64,000 nt of DNA from Treponema sp. (GTDB lineage: Bacteria > Spirochaetota > Spirochaetia > Treponematales > Breznakiellaceae), in assembly GCA_031267685.1 (NCBI GenBank), contig JAIRYV010000040.1, forward strand, positions 1 through 64,000. The letters run 5' to 3'. A program made the position numbers and the translations under genes. Positions 43,068 to 52,961 of the stretch are shown here, in pieces. The notes under the pieces were generated by a model. The model was not told the DNA's origin and searched no databases. It saw nothing but the letters and a program-made list of their open reading frames with translations. Position 1 is the first letter of the stretch, and every line of letters starts with the position of its first letter.

Positions 43068-45272
43068 TCATTCCACTTTGAATTTTGACACCTCTCTGAC
43101 TAGAATATCAATGTTCTCCTTGTTATGCCAGCTAATCTCATTCACCTGACTCACCGTCGTGTTGATCTGAGCCGCGCCAATCGCCATTTCATTCATCCCA
43201 TTGCTTATCTCTTGAGTCGCTAGCTCAAGGTGCTTGCTCTCCTCGATCACCTGCTTGCTCCCCTCACGCATCTCGTCAGAACCGTCCTTCACCATCAGCG
43301 TTACTTCACTCACCCGACCAATCGCCTCCAGTATCTGCTTACTCCCCTCGCCTTGTTCCTCCATGGCGCCACGAATGTTCTCCACCTGCTCAGAAACAGT
43401 CCTTACACCACTGTCTATCGCCTCAAACTTGTCCAGCACGCCCTCTGTGGACGTGCTGATCTTGTCAATGGAGTCTTTGATCTTCTTAAGTACCATAGAA
43501 ATAGTCTTAGACTGCTTCCCCGAACTCTCCGCCAGTTTGCGTATCTCATCAGCCACCACCGCAAAACCCTTCCCCGATTCCCCAGCATGGGCAGATTCTA
43601 TGGCAGCGTTCATGGATAAAAGGTTCGTCTGACTCGCAATACTTTGCATCATCGCATTGATCTGCAAAAGCCCCTCGGATTCTTTAGAAATCTCCTGAAT
43701 GTCCCTTGCCACTCCCTGTAAACCCAGTTTCCCCACCTCAGAAGCCTCGATTAACCCCTTCACGTTGTCTGTGTTCTTGGTAAGCGTCTGGGTAACAGAG
43801 CGGATGTTAGTAAGCATCTCCTCAACAGCTGACGACGATTTCGCCACACTGCTGCTCTGATTGTCCACATGGCTATTGAGTCTATCGATATTACCCGTGA
43901 TCTGCTTCATCGTGGCATTGGTTTCCGTAACAGACGCACTTTGATTCACCACCAAACCCTTGATGCTCTGAATATTCGCGGTTATCTCATTCACCGCCGC
44001 AGCCGTCTCACTCATGTTGCTGGCAAGCTCATTGCCAATCTCAAAGAGAAATGCAGCCTGCTTTTTAATCGTAATAACCAAAAATTTGATCTTTCCCAAC
44101 GTGGCATTGAAGTATTTGGCCATATTACCAATTTCATCTTTGGAATTAAAGTCAAGTGTCTTGGTCAAGTCTCCCTCGCCCTCGCTTATATCTTTCATAG
44201 TTAAGGATATGTCGACAATCGGTTTAGCAATATGATGCGCCACACCATACATGATTATCGCCGCACCTATCACCGCCAAAACACCAAGAACAATAGTAAA
44301 AATGGTCATCTGCCGCACTTTCGCAAGGATCACCTGATCCTCAGTACCCAACATCAGAGTCCAGGTTACGCCAAACTTGCCAATCGTAAAGGGATACAGG
44401 ATAAGCTCCACGTCCATATCCAGTACCTCCGAATGCTGCGAAAACCTGCGTTTCTCTCCATTGAGTACCGCGTTGTGCGCCACATCCACTTGATCACTGA
44501 AGAGCGCCTTTTGCGCGTCGTTGAGGAGACGACCCACCTGATTAGGAGCACCACTGGCAATGATCGTACCGTTATGGGAGTAAACCGACATTGCCGCTAT
44601 TTCAAGGTTCGCATCAATCGTCGCGTTCACGTCATCTTGCGTATAAGCCGTATCCACGTTTACTCCAACCCGGCCCACAACTCGATTAGTAGCGCGATGA
44701 ATGATCGGCGCGCTGATCTTAATCGTAAAGGTATCCTTGCCAGCAACTGTTTGAAGAACCGGCTGATAGATCACCTCTTGCCGAGCTTCAGGCCCATTGA
44801 TAAAAGCCATCACCGTATCTACCTCGTTGTACGTCAAATGTTCAACCTGACCAGACTGTCTGGTATACCAGTTGGCGTATTGGCCCGTTGCAGTATTCCC
44901 AGGAGTTCCCGCAAAAGTCTCATCCCAACCCGCATCTATAGTATTGGATATAAACACCACATAGACTCCTACAATCTTTTCCTCAGACTCTAACACTGAG
45001 CGCAAAACCTGGCTAAACCGAGTACGCTGCTGCCCATCACTGCTCAAGTCATAATCAGCCATCATTGAGGCTAGTGTTTCCACAACTCGCAGATACTCTT
45101 CATACTGCGCTTTGATGCCCCTTGCATGCTCAGCTGCAAGACGTTCCTGACTCTGCAGCGCTGTTTCCATCTGCATCGAAGTTGCACGGTTGAGCATAAT
45201 GAGCGCCAGAGCTGCCACAACTACCACCAAAATCGCGGTGACGATAAGACTTAAACGATACGTTAACTTCAT
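43068..45272 (-). CDS. Methyl-accepting chemotaxis protein
   Basis: 734-residue chemoreceptor from ATG 45272 (GGGAG upstream). N-terminal membrane segment (about 9-31), a periplasmic double-Cache sensor (about 45-325; motifs [16 protein letters not shown] and [14 protein letters not shown]), second span (about 330-352), HAMP (about 355-410) and a long signalling hairpin whose tip includes [38 protein letters not shown]. It controls flagellar rotation through CheA/CheW. No C-terminal pentapeptide for methylation enzymes. It is monocistronic. Confidence 0.92.
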   Translation of the reverse strand: MKLTYRLSLIVTAILVVVVAALALIMLNRATSMQMETALQSQERLAAEHARGIKAQYEEYLRVVETLASMMADYDLSSDGQQRTRFSQVLRSVLESEEKIVGVYVVFISNTIDAGWDETFAGTPGNTATGQYANWYTRQSGQVEHLTYNEVDTVMAFINGPEARQEVIYQPVLQTVAGKDTFTIKISAPIIHRATNRVVGRVGVNVDTAYTQDDVNATIDANLEIAAMSVYSHNGTIIASGAPNQVGRLLNDAQKALFSDQVDVAHNAVLNGEKRRFSQHSEVLDMDVELILYPFTIGKFGVTWTLMLGTEDQVILAKVRQMTIFTIVLGVLAVIGAAIIMYGVAHHIAKPIVDISLTMKDISEGEGDLTKTLDFNSKDEIGNMAKYFNATLGKIKFLVITIKKQAAFLFEIGNELASNMSETAAAVNEITANIQSIKGLVVNQSASVTETNATMKQITGNIDRLNSHVDNQSSSVAKSSSAVEEMLTNIRSVTQTLTKNTDNVKGLIEASEVGKLGLQGVARDIQEISKESEGLLQINAMMQSIASQTNLLSMNAAIESAHAGESGKGFAVVADEIRKLAESSGKQSKTISMVLKKIKDSIDKISTSTEGVLDKFEAIDSGVRTVSEQVENIRGAMEEQGEGSKQILEAIGRVSEVTLMVKDGSDEMREGSKQVIEESKHLELATQEISNGMNEMAIGAAQINTTVSQVNEISWHNKENIDILVREVSKFKVE

Positions 45273-45356
45273 AAACACTCCCTTATTCCTGAATACAGGT
45301 TGTTCTCCAATACAAGTAATAATGCTATACTCAAGAAATTGCGCATGCACCACGTG

Positions 45357-45630
45357 TTACCCTACTTTGCATTGTACCACCGCTCTGACCAGTACAGCAA
45401 TGTTTTTTTTGTTCCGCCTGCTCATCTCATGCACCTGCTTACTCCCGGCTCCTTGTTCTTCCATAATACTGTGCATGTTCTCTGCCTGCTCAGAAACCGC
45501 CCTTACACCGCTGCCTCGCGCCTCAAACGTGTCCAACACGCGCTCAGTGGACGTGCTGATCGTGTCAAAGCGATTGCACTGTCAGCCAGCATCAGTCAGG
45601 TCATAGTCAGCTAGTATAGCTGCTTTGCCA
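45357..45630 (-). pseudogene. Internal-deletion remnant of a chemoreceptor gene
   Basis: The sequence reads, in one frame, ILADYDLTDAG (sensor-domain start), a TGA, then FDTISTSTERVLDTFEARGSGVRAVSEQAENM...EEQGAGSKQV and finally NKKNIAVLVRAVVQCKVG. Each block matches a separate part of the adjacent intact chemoreceptor (near residues 70, 600-655 and 715-734). Two large deletions have removed the rest. It is a tandem paralogue reduced to about 85 codons. Confidence 0.85.
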
Positions 45631-45671
45631 GAGGATGTCTATCAATTCTCAACATTTGTTGGAGAAAGGGT

Positions 45672-46706
45672 CTATGGAACGCGTAAGTCTTTCACACTGT
45701 TTCCAATGACAAGACTCACGTCCAGTCGAGTGTTACGCTGACTCGGCGTCTCCTGGCGGATCAGGCTGAGCAGCATACTTACCGCGCAGACAGCCTTGCC
45801 CAATACCGGCTGCTTTACCGTAGTAAGTTGAGGACGGCACTGAGTCGCAAAGATGTTGCCGTCAAAACCACAGATAGAGATGTCCTCGGGAACCCGCACG
45901 CCTTCATCATACAAAGTAACAATGGCATCCACTGCATAAAAGTCCGACGAAAAGAACAACGCAGTATACTTCTTCATGCGGGTATGGACGAAGTCCCGCA
46001 GAAACGCGCGACGTTCATCAGCCCGGTGGCTGATAAGCAAGTAATCATCCTCATCAATCGGCAATCCATGTTCCCTGAGCGCATCACGGTAGCCGGTAAG
46101 TCGCTCCCGGTCGATCCCTTGCGGTGGTTTCCCATTGTTAGCAAGAAACGCGATAGATCGGTGTCCCTTTTGTATAAGGTATTCGGTGATGAGGTAGGCG
46201 CCGCGTCGGTCTTCCAACCCCACATTGACATACGGCAAGCCATCATCATGGAAGTACGTATCAATGAACACCAATGGTATGAACGTATGTCGCATAAAGT
46301 AGGCGCTGTCGTCTGCCATACATCCCAGCACGATGAGACCATCAACCTGCCATGATTTTGCCATGCGGATACATTCCTCCGCGTTTTCGGATATGTACAG
46401 CATCATAAAGTAGCCATGTGAACGAATCTCCCGCTCCAGAGACCCGATGATTTCACCAAAAAATGGGTCTTTCGCCACATTCTGCTCATCACGCCGCGAC
46501 CACGTAATGAGTACACATATAAGTCGCGAATCACACTTATTCAAAAGCCGGCCGCCCATGTTAGGAACATAGCCAGTTTCTTTGATAACCCTCTGAACTT
46601 TTCTCAGAGTCTCTTCTCTTACTTTATGGTAGCGACCATGAATCACATTCGTGACCGTTGTCGGGCTTACCCCAGCCAGTGCTGCAAGTTGTTTTATGGT
46701 AGTCAT
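45672..46706 (-). CDS. LacI-family transcriptional regulator
   Basis: 344 residues from ATG 46706; the 30 residues upstream in frame are not needed. Helix-turn-helix TTIKQLAALAGVSPTTVTNVIHG (2-24) followed by RVIKETGYVPNMGGRLL hinge, then a periplasmic-binding-protein-like effector domain with QVDGLIVLG near 110 and ICGFDGNIFATQCRPQLTTVKQP near 285. It binds a sugar effector and a palindromic operator. Its likely target, the neighbouring transporter at 46986-48290, is now pseudogenes. Confidence 0.92.
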   Translation of the reverse strand: MTTIKQLAALAGVSPTTVTNVIHGRYHKVREETLRKVQRVIKETGYVPNMGGRLLNKCDSRLICVLITWSRRDEQNVAKDPFFGEIIGSLEREIRSHGYFMMLYISENAEECIRMAKSWQVDGLIVLGCMADDSAYFMRHTFIPLVFIDTYFHDDGLPYVNVGLEDRRGAYLITEYLIQKGHRSIAFLANNGKPPQGIDRERLTGYRDALREHGLPIDEDDYLLISHRADERRAFLRDFVHTRMKKYTALFFSSDFYAVDAIVTLYDEGVRVPEDISICGFDGNIFATQCRPQLTTVKQPVLGKAVCAVSMLLSLIRQETPSQRNTRLDVSLVIGNSVKDLRVP

Positions 46707-46985
46707 GGTACAAGTATACAATGATAATCGAAATATTTCCCGATCCAGATCCGGATCACGCACATAGGCTCTCATACAACGTGTACCCGAATACATTCGC
46801 CTTCATACACAGCTGACTACAGCAGTTTCAGTCTAAGCGATAGCCGTTCAAGCAGTACTCAAGAAGCTCTTTCTTTAGTTTCAACATGCTTTGTTCATCT
46901 GTCATAGTGTCTCATGCAGAAACGCGAGAATGCAAAAAAGGGTGATACATGCATAATCTTCCCTACACTTGGACTGCAAAACGCC

Positions 46986-47474
46986 CTATTTGATGACGCT
47001 ATTATCCTCATAGCATTCCTCAAGGATCCCGCCCAGACAGCATGCAAAGAGAGCCATGATCCCGCCTCTGCCTTGATAGGTAGCATAGAGAATTATGCAA
47101 GCTGACTTGGCTCTGGCATGAACCGTGTGCCAATCATCAATGGTCAAAGGCACTTCCATGCCCCACTGAGTGAGCAAGTCGTGCCAAACCATAGATACAC
47201 TGCTAATCCGCCGCGATCCAGTTTGAAGAATAATCCAGATATGACTATCACTGTCCTTCAAGTTCGGATATTGACTGGAATTCGCCTTGATGATAGTGTC
47301 AACAGGAAGCCACACGGCAGTATACAGCTTAAGCGTTGGCGCATCAAGGATGACCACATCGGTACTATCTCCAGATGCCATCATCACATTGTACTGCTCA
47401 TTGACTCCAGCAGCAGGATTCAAGGTTCCGTTGATCTTCACGCCGATTGCGGTGTCAGAGACCGCGTTCTCCAA
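46986..47474 (-). pseudogene. Fragment of a sugar-binding protein gene
   Basis: About 160 codons with QYNVMMASGDSTDVVILDAP and LLTQWGMEVPLTIDDWHTV, which correspond to the middle of a family 1 (LplA-type) solute-binding protein (compare WLDKLGLPIPATTEEYYN in the intact copy at 20637). The signal peptide is absent and the C-terminal two thirds are missing. Low-confidence further remnants continue to about 46895. Confidence 0.65.
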
Positions 47475-47513
47475 CTGCCCGACTGCTATGGACGCCGCAT
47501 CAGTTATCTGGCT

Positions 47514-47822
47514 CTACAAAACGATTGTTCTCAGCCATAATTGCAGCAGGTAGAATGGGATGTTCTGGGAAAATGTCCGCATGACAATCATATTCCCTGT
47601 ACTGATCGCGCCCGAAATAATCATAACCGAGAAGGTGTCAAGCATGTTATAACTGCTAATCACGAGATACACGGGGATCAAGCCCTCACCAAAGAACATG
47701 GTTAGGGTGATCATAAACGTAAAAAAGCTCTTTCCAAAGAACTGCCTCTTGTTTTGGGACAGCGCATAAGCGCCTGCAATGGTCAAGATACGGTTTACCG
47801 CAGTGCCACAGACCGTATACAT
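47514..47822 (-). pseudogene. Fragment of a CUT1 permease (second permease)
   Basis: YALSQNKRQFFGKSFFTFMITLTMFFGEGLIPVYLVISSYNMLDT matches the region YPLTYEHLRGKKMFNTLIIFTMYFGAGTIPNYILMKDLGLLNN of the intact LplC-like permease at 17944. It then ends after MIVMRTFSQNIPF, before the EAA loop, so the C-terminal half is missing. Non-functional. Confidence 0.75.
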
Positions 47823-47843
47823 AATCGTATCCTAGTAACCAGT

Positions 47844-48290
47844 CTAGATAGAGGGATAGTTCAGCACTACCTTATAGGCATTGAAGTTCAGCCTCTGGTG
47901 AATGATGCCGACCATGCATCGGATCACTGTCTCGTTACTGGAAAGAGAGTCTGTCGGCACAAACAAAAAGGGATAGCGCATGATCACACAGATGCCAAGC
48001 ATGAAACAGATAGTAAACACCTCAAACACAAGCCAGTTACGGTACAATGCTTTGATCAAACCGCGTCGGTACACATACGTTGCTATGACATCAGCGGTTT
48101 CGTACATAGCAGGATTGTACAGCAGGATGATAGAGTCTGAGCCTATTGAAAACAGCGCTCCCACACGGACGATCAGCATGATGATGATAGTGCTGACGAT
48201 TCCCGGTATGGATACGATGATCACAGTAGAGATAAAGGTCGGCAGATAACTGTAATCTTTGAACGCAATGACAGTATCGTACATTGGCAC
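47844..48290 (-). pseudogene. Fused remnants of two CUT1 permeases
   Basis: MYDTVIAFKDYSYL (start of a LplB-like permease) is followed by PAMYETADVIATYVYRRGLI...WLVFEVF (its C-terminal region), and then, without an intervening start, CVIMRYPFLFVPTDSLSSNETVI...FNAYKVVLNYP, the N-terminal region of the second permease. The middle of the first permease, including the EAA loop, is deleted. Together with the fragments downstream this is the wreck of a complete LplBC-type transporter. Confidence 0.7.
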
Positions 48291-48506
48291 CTAGATGATT
48301 CATTGTCTCATCAGTATGCTGTCTTGATTTCATAAGCGACTGGCAATGTTGGTTTATGCCGCTTGCATAACTGCCGGGTAGCAGGGTATAGTTGATGGCA
48401 GCACTACTGTTGTTGTGCAAGGAAGTGAATAGTAGTGAGCTATGAACAGTGGATAAGTGGCTATCCTTATGATTGGCGTGCATGAGGTATAGCATGATTC
48501 TATACA

Positions 48507-48780
48507 CTGAGCTTTATTTACAGTTGACAACGCTTTGTTTACAAGTGAGAATGCTTTGTTTACAACTGATAACATCTTGTTTACAACTGGAAACGTTTTG
48601 TTTACAAGTGATAACGCTTTGTTTGCAGGTGAGAACAAGGTGTTTACAAGTGAGAATGCTTTGTTTACAGCTGAGAACAAAGTGTTTACCAGTGGAAACG
48701 GTTATTTTACAAAGGAGAACAAAGTGTTTACCAGTCAAAACAATATGTTTGCAGGTGAGAACAAGGTGTTTACAAGGGAT
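48507..48780. repeat. 21-bp minisatellite inside a decayed gene
   Basis: About 13 units of 21 bp on the theme TTTGTTTACAAGTGAGAA plus three variable bases. Frame stays open on both strands: LFTSENA-type heptads on plus, CKQSVLT-type Cys/Lys heptads on minus. The minus frame is continuous with the beta-propeller fragment to its right, so the repeats grew within or next to that gene. From 48291 to 48506 nothing else is recognisable. Confidence 0.9.
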
Positions 48781-48799
48781 ACAATTTTGTTTTTCAGTT

Positions 48800-49080
48800 G
48801 AAATTCTCCGTTTTTCGCTCGAAATGTCCTCTTTTTCCATAATAAGCATATCCTTTGCCCTTATAAGTCGGCTGATTTCGCCGCTATCAATGTCAATGCA
48901 GTATAGATTACACGCGTTATTGCGGTCAGCAATGAAGAACATTTTTCGATTAGTATCGAACCAGCCGTCATCGGTGAAATAGGGGTGTTAACGATGTCCT
49001 TTGAAGCTGGTGAGTTGCTGGATACTGAGGCTGCTAACCCAGTCTTGGAAAATTTTGCCTTCTGCGGGGTAGACAACATA
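48800..49080 (-). pseudogene. N-terminal remnant of a beta-propeller lyase-like gene
   Basis: The minus strand reads GKIFQDWVSSLSIQQLTSFKGHR, a TAA, then in frame HPYFTDDGWFDTNRKMFFIADRNNACNLYCIDIDSGEISRLIRAKD. This pattern (PYFT..., FFIADR...NLY.IDI.SGEI) is that of WD40-like PD40 propellers and resembles oligogalacturonate lyase. It runs straight into the 21-bp repeats, where the rest of the gene is lost. Pectin-related function is inference. Confidence 0.6.
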
Positions 49081-49575
49081 CGGTTTCATCTTTTCATAGG
49101 TATCCAGACAGCCCCATAGCTGCTCCACTACCCAGGGTTATGGCAAAACACCAAAACGATGCAGCTCATTACGTTTCACCACTGTTCTTTAGTACATGCA
49201 GCGGGTGGATTAACTGGGATGCAGAGAACTTACGTCCCTGCTTATTCGTTCCCCAGATACTGAGCGGTATTTGAGTTCGCTGCTTAGGGCTTAGTAAGGA
49301 TGTTGATTTGTGTTATGAACGGCTCTCTGTGGAGAATATCCCTGTTGACGATTCACCAAACCACATTATACCCTGTCCGCGTTACCTGTAATACATATAA
49401 AACCGCTGTGTGGGGCTGCATATATCTTCCCATTCAGGATACTCTTGTGCTAATATGTATGCATGAGTATCAGCATGATAATACAGTTGGTAAAGAAACA
49501 TTTTGTCCGGGGCATGAGAAGGTTGCCAGCCCATCGTGGTTTGGTGCGGTTGAGGATTGCGTGGGGCTGACAGTC

Positions 49576-50328
49576 ATGAGAAAAAACAGTAATGCAGTGT
49601 TCTGTTCACGCGCGAAGATTTTTACCCGTGCCTTTCGGGTGTCCATTCCAGTGCTTCTTGGATTTTTTGCTCTTGGTGCTGCTTATGGTCTGCTTCTTGT
49701 TAATTCAGGCTATTCCTGGTGGCTGGCGCCACTTTCGGGTATCCTCATTTATGCTGGTTCTGGTCAGTTTCTTGCGGTTGGCCTCTTTGCCTCAGGCGCT
49801 GCTCTGGGAGAAATAGTTGCGGCGGAGCTTGCGCTTAACGCCCGTCATATAGCTTATGGCATTTCCCTCTTTAAGCGCATCAATAATTCTGGCTGCTATA
49901 AATGGTATCTTGTTTATGCTCTTGCCGATGAAACGTTTGCGCTTATTTCAAATCTGGACGATGACAAAGGCGTAAAAGAAAGCAGTCTCTCTGATCGTAA
50001 TCTTCTTATGTTTTTCATTGCCATTCTCGATCAGTGTTATTGGATAGTTGGTTCTGTGATAGGCGCTGTTGTCGGGTCCTTTATTCCTTTTAATTTTGAG
50101 GGTATAGGCTTTTCACTTACGGCGCTTTTCATTGTGCTTATGTGCGAACAGATTCTCAAGGTAAAAAAAGCAGTTCCCTTTCTTGTATCTGCAGCTGTCG
50201 CTGTTCTTGCGGTAGTGTTTCTGCCGTCGCGTTTTGCGTTGTTCGCATCACTAATGGCGGCAATTATGCTCACGCACGCAAGTTCAGGCCGTGCTTTGAG
50301 TGATGCTGTATCTGGGGAGGCGGAGTAG
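49576..50328 (+). CDS. azlC: AzlC family branched-chain amino acid exporter subunit
   Basis: 250 residues from ATG 49576. AzlC with AzlD forms a small-molecule exporter for branched-chain amino acids. Features: about six membrane segments, FFALGAAYGLLL near 32, SGILIYAGSGQFLAVGLFASGA near 50-71 and ELALNARHIAYGISLFKR near 81-98, all diagnostic of AzlC. No ribosome site is clear; an in-frame ATG at 49459 is an alternative, giving a hydrophilic extension with no family support. 49081-49575 otherwise holds no gene. Confidence 0.88.
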   Translation: MRKNSNAVFCSRAKIFTRAFRVSIPVLLGFFALGAAYGLLLVNSGYSWWLAPLSGILIYAGSGQFLAVGLFASGAALGEIVAAELALNARHIAYGISLFKRINNSGCYKWYLVYALADETFALISNLDDDKGVKESSLSDRNLLMFFIAILDQCYWIVGSVIGAVVGSFIPFNFEGIGFSLTALFIVLMCEQILKVKKAVPFLVSAAVAVLAVVFLPSRFALFASLMAAIMLTHASSGRALSDAVSGEAE

Positions 50329-50331
50329 ACT

Positions 50332-50712
50332 ATGCTTGATATTAAAACCGCGCTGCTTTATACGGTGGCGGTAGGTTTTCTGGTTTTTCTCTGCCGAGCT
50401 TTTCCGTTTTTGTTTTTACCTTCAGGGAAAAAGGGCTCGGGCAGGGCGGGTGTCGGTGGAAAAACAGTAAAGCAAAAAGCCTTTGACCGTTTTCTGTTGC
50501 TTGTTGAAAAGACAGTGCCTCTGGCGGCCATGACCGTGCTTGCGGTAAACAGTATTGCTGTGCCGGTAAAAGAGAATCCTACAGGCGGGATTCCAGTATT
50601 GGCGGCGTCGATCTTCACTCTCCTTGTACATTTGTGGCGACGGAATTTCCTTATCAGCATTTTAGGCGGAACGGTACTTTACATGGTACTGGAACGTCTT
50701 CTTGTCTGGTAA
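50332..50712 (+). CDS. azlD: AzlD family branched-chain amino acid exporter subunit
   Basis: 126 residues with three or four membrane spans; VGFLVFLCRAFPFLFLP near 15-31 and AASIFTLLVHLWRRNFLISILGGTVLYMVLERL at the C-terminus match AzlD. It starts 3 bases after the azlC stop and is surely co-translated with it. It carries a basic linker (KKGSGRAGVGGKTVKQK) that is longer than usual. Confidence 0.85.
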   Translation: MLDIKTALLYTVAVGFLVFLCRAFPFLFLPSGKKGSGRAGVGGKTVKQKAFDRFLLLVEKTVPLAAMTVLAVNSIAVPVKENPTGGIPVLAASIFTLLVHLWRRNFLISILGGTVLYMVLERLLVW

Positions 50713-50879
50713 TATAGATACTACGCGGGAGACTGGCGTCTGTGGTGTTACAGTAAGCCTATGTCCAAGATGGCAAATATGCCGGGGGTGTTGCGGTGGT
50801 GATAAACCCCCGTAGAGGGGGAAGTGGAAAAGCCGTAGGCTTTGAAGTGAGGGAGAGACTTTGCCCTCTTTGTATCTTA

Positions 50880-51869
50880 TTAAATGGAAAACATTGATGG
50901 GGTCTTCATCGAGCAACGGGTAAAGTGTGGCGGCTTGTCGGGTGGGGCATTGTTTGTCAGCTCACTGGGGGCGGTGGAGCAGGCGGGACAAAGCGATGGG
51001 CAGCGCGAAGCGTAGCGGCATGGCAGGGCGGGCGTGGTGTCAGAGGCAGTGTTGGTGCTATCTTCGTCGAAAATGTCAGTGGCGGCGGTGAGTAGAGCGC
51101 TGGTGTATGGGTGTGCCGGCGCGTTATACACGGCATCAGCCGTACCGAGTTCCACGATTTGGCCTTGATACATCACTGCAATACGGTCGCAGAGGTAATA
51201 GACAACGTTCAGGTTGTGGGAAATGAAGAAGAGGGCGAGGCCGAGTCGGTGATGCAGGTCTTGAAAGAGGTTGAGTATTTGCGCTCCAACTGATACGTCA
51301 AGGGCGCTGATGGCTTCATCGGCGACGATGAGTTTGGGCGACAGCATCAGGGCTGAGGCGATACAGACCCGTTGGCGCTGTCCTCCGGACAGCTCACGCG
51401 GCGTGCGCAGTTTGTACGAGGGGTCAAGGCCCACGAGATTGAGCGCGTCATCAACGCGGCGGTTGCGTTCCCACTTATCGCCAAGCTGGTGTATCTTGAG
51501 CGGTTCCTCAAGGGTTTCGCCCACGCGCTTGATCGGATTGAGCGACGTCAACGGGTCCTGAAACACTGCCTGAACCTTTCTCGCCAGGGTGAGCCGTCCA
51601 CGCTGGTTCAGACGGTCAAAGCTGTTCCGCTGCGTCATACCATCAATAGTAATAAGACCTTTGTAGTCGATCAGTCCCAGTATGCTTCGTCCCAGCGTGG
51701 TTTTGCCGCAGCCGGATTCGCCTACCAGTCCAAAGAGTTCGCCGGAACTCAGTTCAAGGTTGATGCTGTCAAGCACGGGCTTTACCTCTTTCCTGCCAAA
51801 GAGACCATAGGCGCGACTTGTGTACGTGTTAGAAACGTTTTCAATACGTAACAGTGGCGTGTCAGTCAT
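50880..51869 (-). CDS. Oligopeptide/dipeptide ABC transporter ATPase (DppF/OppF-like)
   Basis: 329 residues from ATG 51869, which overlaps the dppD-like stop by eight bases. Walker A GESGCGKTT near 48-56, signature LSGGQRQRV near 155-163, Walker B LIVADEAISALD near 174-185, and the C-terminal oligopeptide-specific CRYASRCP...CxxR cluster near 290-315. Directly before that cluster is a low-complexity STNTASDT insert whose DNA (about 51036-51065) resembles the GTGTCAGA repeats. It powers peptide uptake with the DppD-like subunit; permease and binding-protein genes are not adjacent. Confidence 0.9.
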   Translation of the reverse strand: MTDTPLLRIENVSNTYTSRAYGLFGRKEVKPVLDSINLELSSGELFGLVGESGCGKTTLGRSILGLIDYKGLITIDGMTQRNSFDRLNQRGRLTLARKVQAVFQDPLTSLNPIKRVGETLEEPLKIHQLGDKWERNRRVDDALNLVGLDPSYKLRTPRELSGGQRQRVCIASALMLSPKLIVADEAISALDVSVGAQILNLFQDLHHRLGLALFFISHNLNVVYYLCDRIAVMYQGQIVELGTADAVYNAPAHPYTSALLTAATDIFDEDSTNTASDTTPALPCRYASRCPSLCPACSTAPSELTNNAPPDKPPHFTRCSMKTPSMFSI

Positions 51870-52848
51870 GACGCGCTCCGTCAGCGTGAACACAGTGAAC
51901 GCGGTGCTGGGCATTGAGGGTTGTGGCTTTGGGGAAATGGGTTAAACAGGCTTCTATGGCTGTGTAACAGCGGGGAGCAAAAGGGCAGCCATCGCGTATG
52001 CTGCCCAGTTCCTCAAGGGACGGAACCTTGCCCGGAATGTTTACCAGCGCCATGCCCTTACGACCGCGATCAGGAATTGAACCGATAAGTCCTCGTGTGT
52101 ATTCATGGACGGGTGCGGTGAAAAGCTCGTCAGCCGCGCCTTCTTCCACGATTTTGCCTGCGTACATGACCAGCATACGGTCGCAGACGCGGCTCAACAG
52201 GGCGAGGTCGTGGGAGATGAAGAGGATCGCCACGCCAAGCTCGTGGTTTATGCGCCGTAGAAGTCGCAGTATCTGTGCCTGAATGGTAACATCGAGTGCG
52301 GTGGTGGGTTCGTCGGCGATGAGCAAACGGGGGCCGCATACGATAGCGAGTGCGATCATCACCCGCTGGCGCATACCACCGGAAAGCTGGTGCGGGTACA
52401 TGGCGGCGTGCCTCACTGGGTCGGGCAGTCCCACCTGCCGCATAATGTCCAGCGTTTTTTGCCTGACGCGAGCGCAGTTAGTATCGCCGTGCAGTTCAAG
52501 GCTCTCCGCGATCTGCCGTCCTACTCTGAGCAGAGGGTTCAGTGAGGTCATGGGTTCCTGAAAGATCATGGATATATCCTTACCGCGTCGCGCTGTCAGT
52601 TCGCGGGGCGACAGCGTACCTAAGTCAACGCCGTCGAACACGATGGAGCCGCTTACACGGCTAATGCCTTCCGGCAAGAGCGCGGGTATGGAGAGCGCGG
52701 TGAGGGTCTTGCCACAGCCAGACTCACCCGCGATGCCCACAATTTCGCCGGCGCGTATCGTGAAGCTAATATCATCAACCGCGAGGAGCGGCTTGTTAGC
52801 ACCAACGCCAATCGACAGCCGCTCAACCTGTAAACAATTCGTTGCCAT
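51862..52848 (-). CDS. Oligopeptide/dipeptide ABC transporter ATPase (DppD/OppD-like)
   Basis: 328 residues: Walker A GESGCGKT near 40-47, Q-loop MIFQEPMTSLNP near 93-104, signature LSGGMRQRV near 152-160, Walker B LLIADEPTTALD near 171-182, and the C-terminal CPFAPRCYTAIEAC cluster near 285-298 found in peptide-transporter ATPases. Paired with the DppF-like gene, it energises peptide import. No dppABC genes occur in the window, so the partners lie elsewhere or the cluster was split. Confidence 0.92.
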   Translation of the reverse strand: MATNCLQVERLSIGVGANKPLLAVDDISFTIRAGEIVGIAGESGCGKTLTALSIPALLPEGISRVSGSIVFDGVDLGTLSPRELTARRGKDISMIFQEPMTSLNPLLRVGRQIAESLELHGDTNCARVRQKTLDIMRQVGLPDPVRHAAMYPHQLSGGMRQRVMIALAIVCGPRLLIADEPTTALDVTIQAQILRLLRRINHELGVAILFISHDLALLSRVCDRMLVMYAGKIVEEGAADELFTAPVHEYTRGLIGSIPDRGRKGMALVNIPGKVPSLEELGSIRDGCPFAPRCYTAIEACLTHFPKATTLNAQHRVHCVHADGARHD

Positions 52849-52891
52849 ATCTACTATCCCAGTAGCTTAAACCGCGAGAAACGGCTTACTA

Positions 52892-52916
52892 GTGCCAGAC
52901 ACCGCGTGTCTGACAC
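52892..52916. repeat. Pair of GTGYC-N-GACAC repeats
   Basis: GTGCCAGACAC (52892-52902) and the perfect palindrome GTGTCTGACAC (52906-52916) stand side by side in the short gap between the CYTH gene and the DppD-like gene. Same family as the repeats at 1-172, 6225 and 25685-25880. Confidence 0.75.
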
Positions 52917-52961
52917 CAGCACTCTCGCGTGTAACACCAATGCCCACTGCGTGTCCCATAC

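Noticed and set aside
48473-48982. Long overlapping frames on both strands at the 48.5 kb array
   Set aside because: By-products of a 21-bp repeat without stops; only the minus-strand fragment at its right end has real protein similarity.
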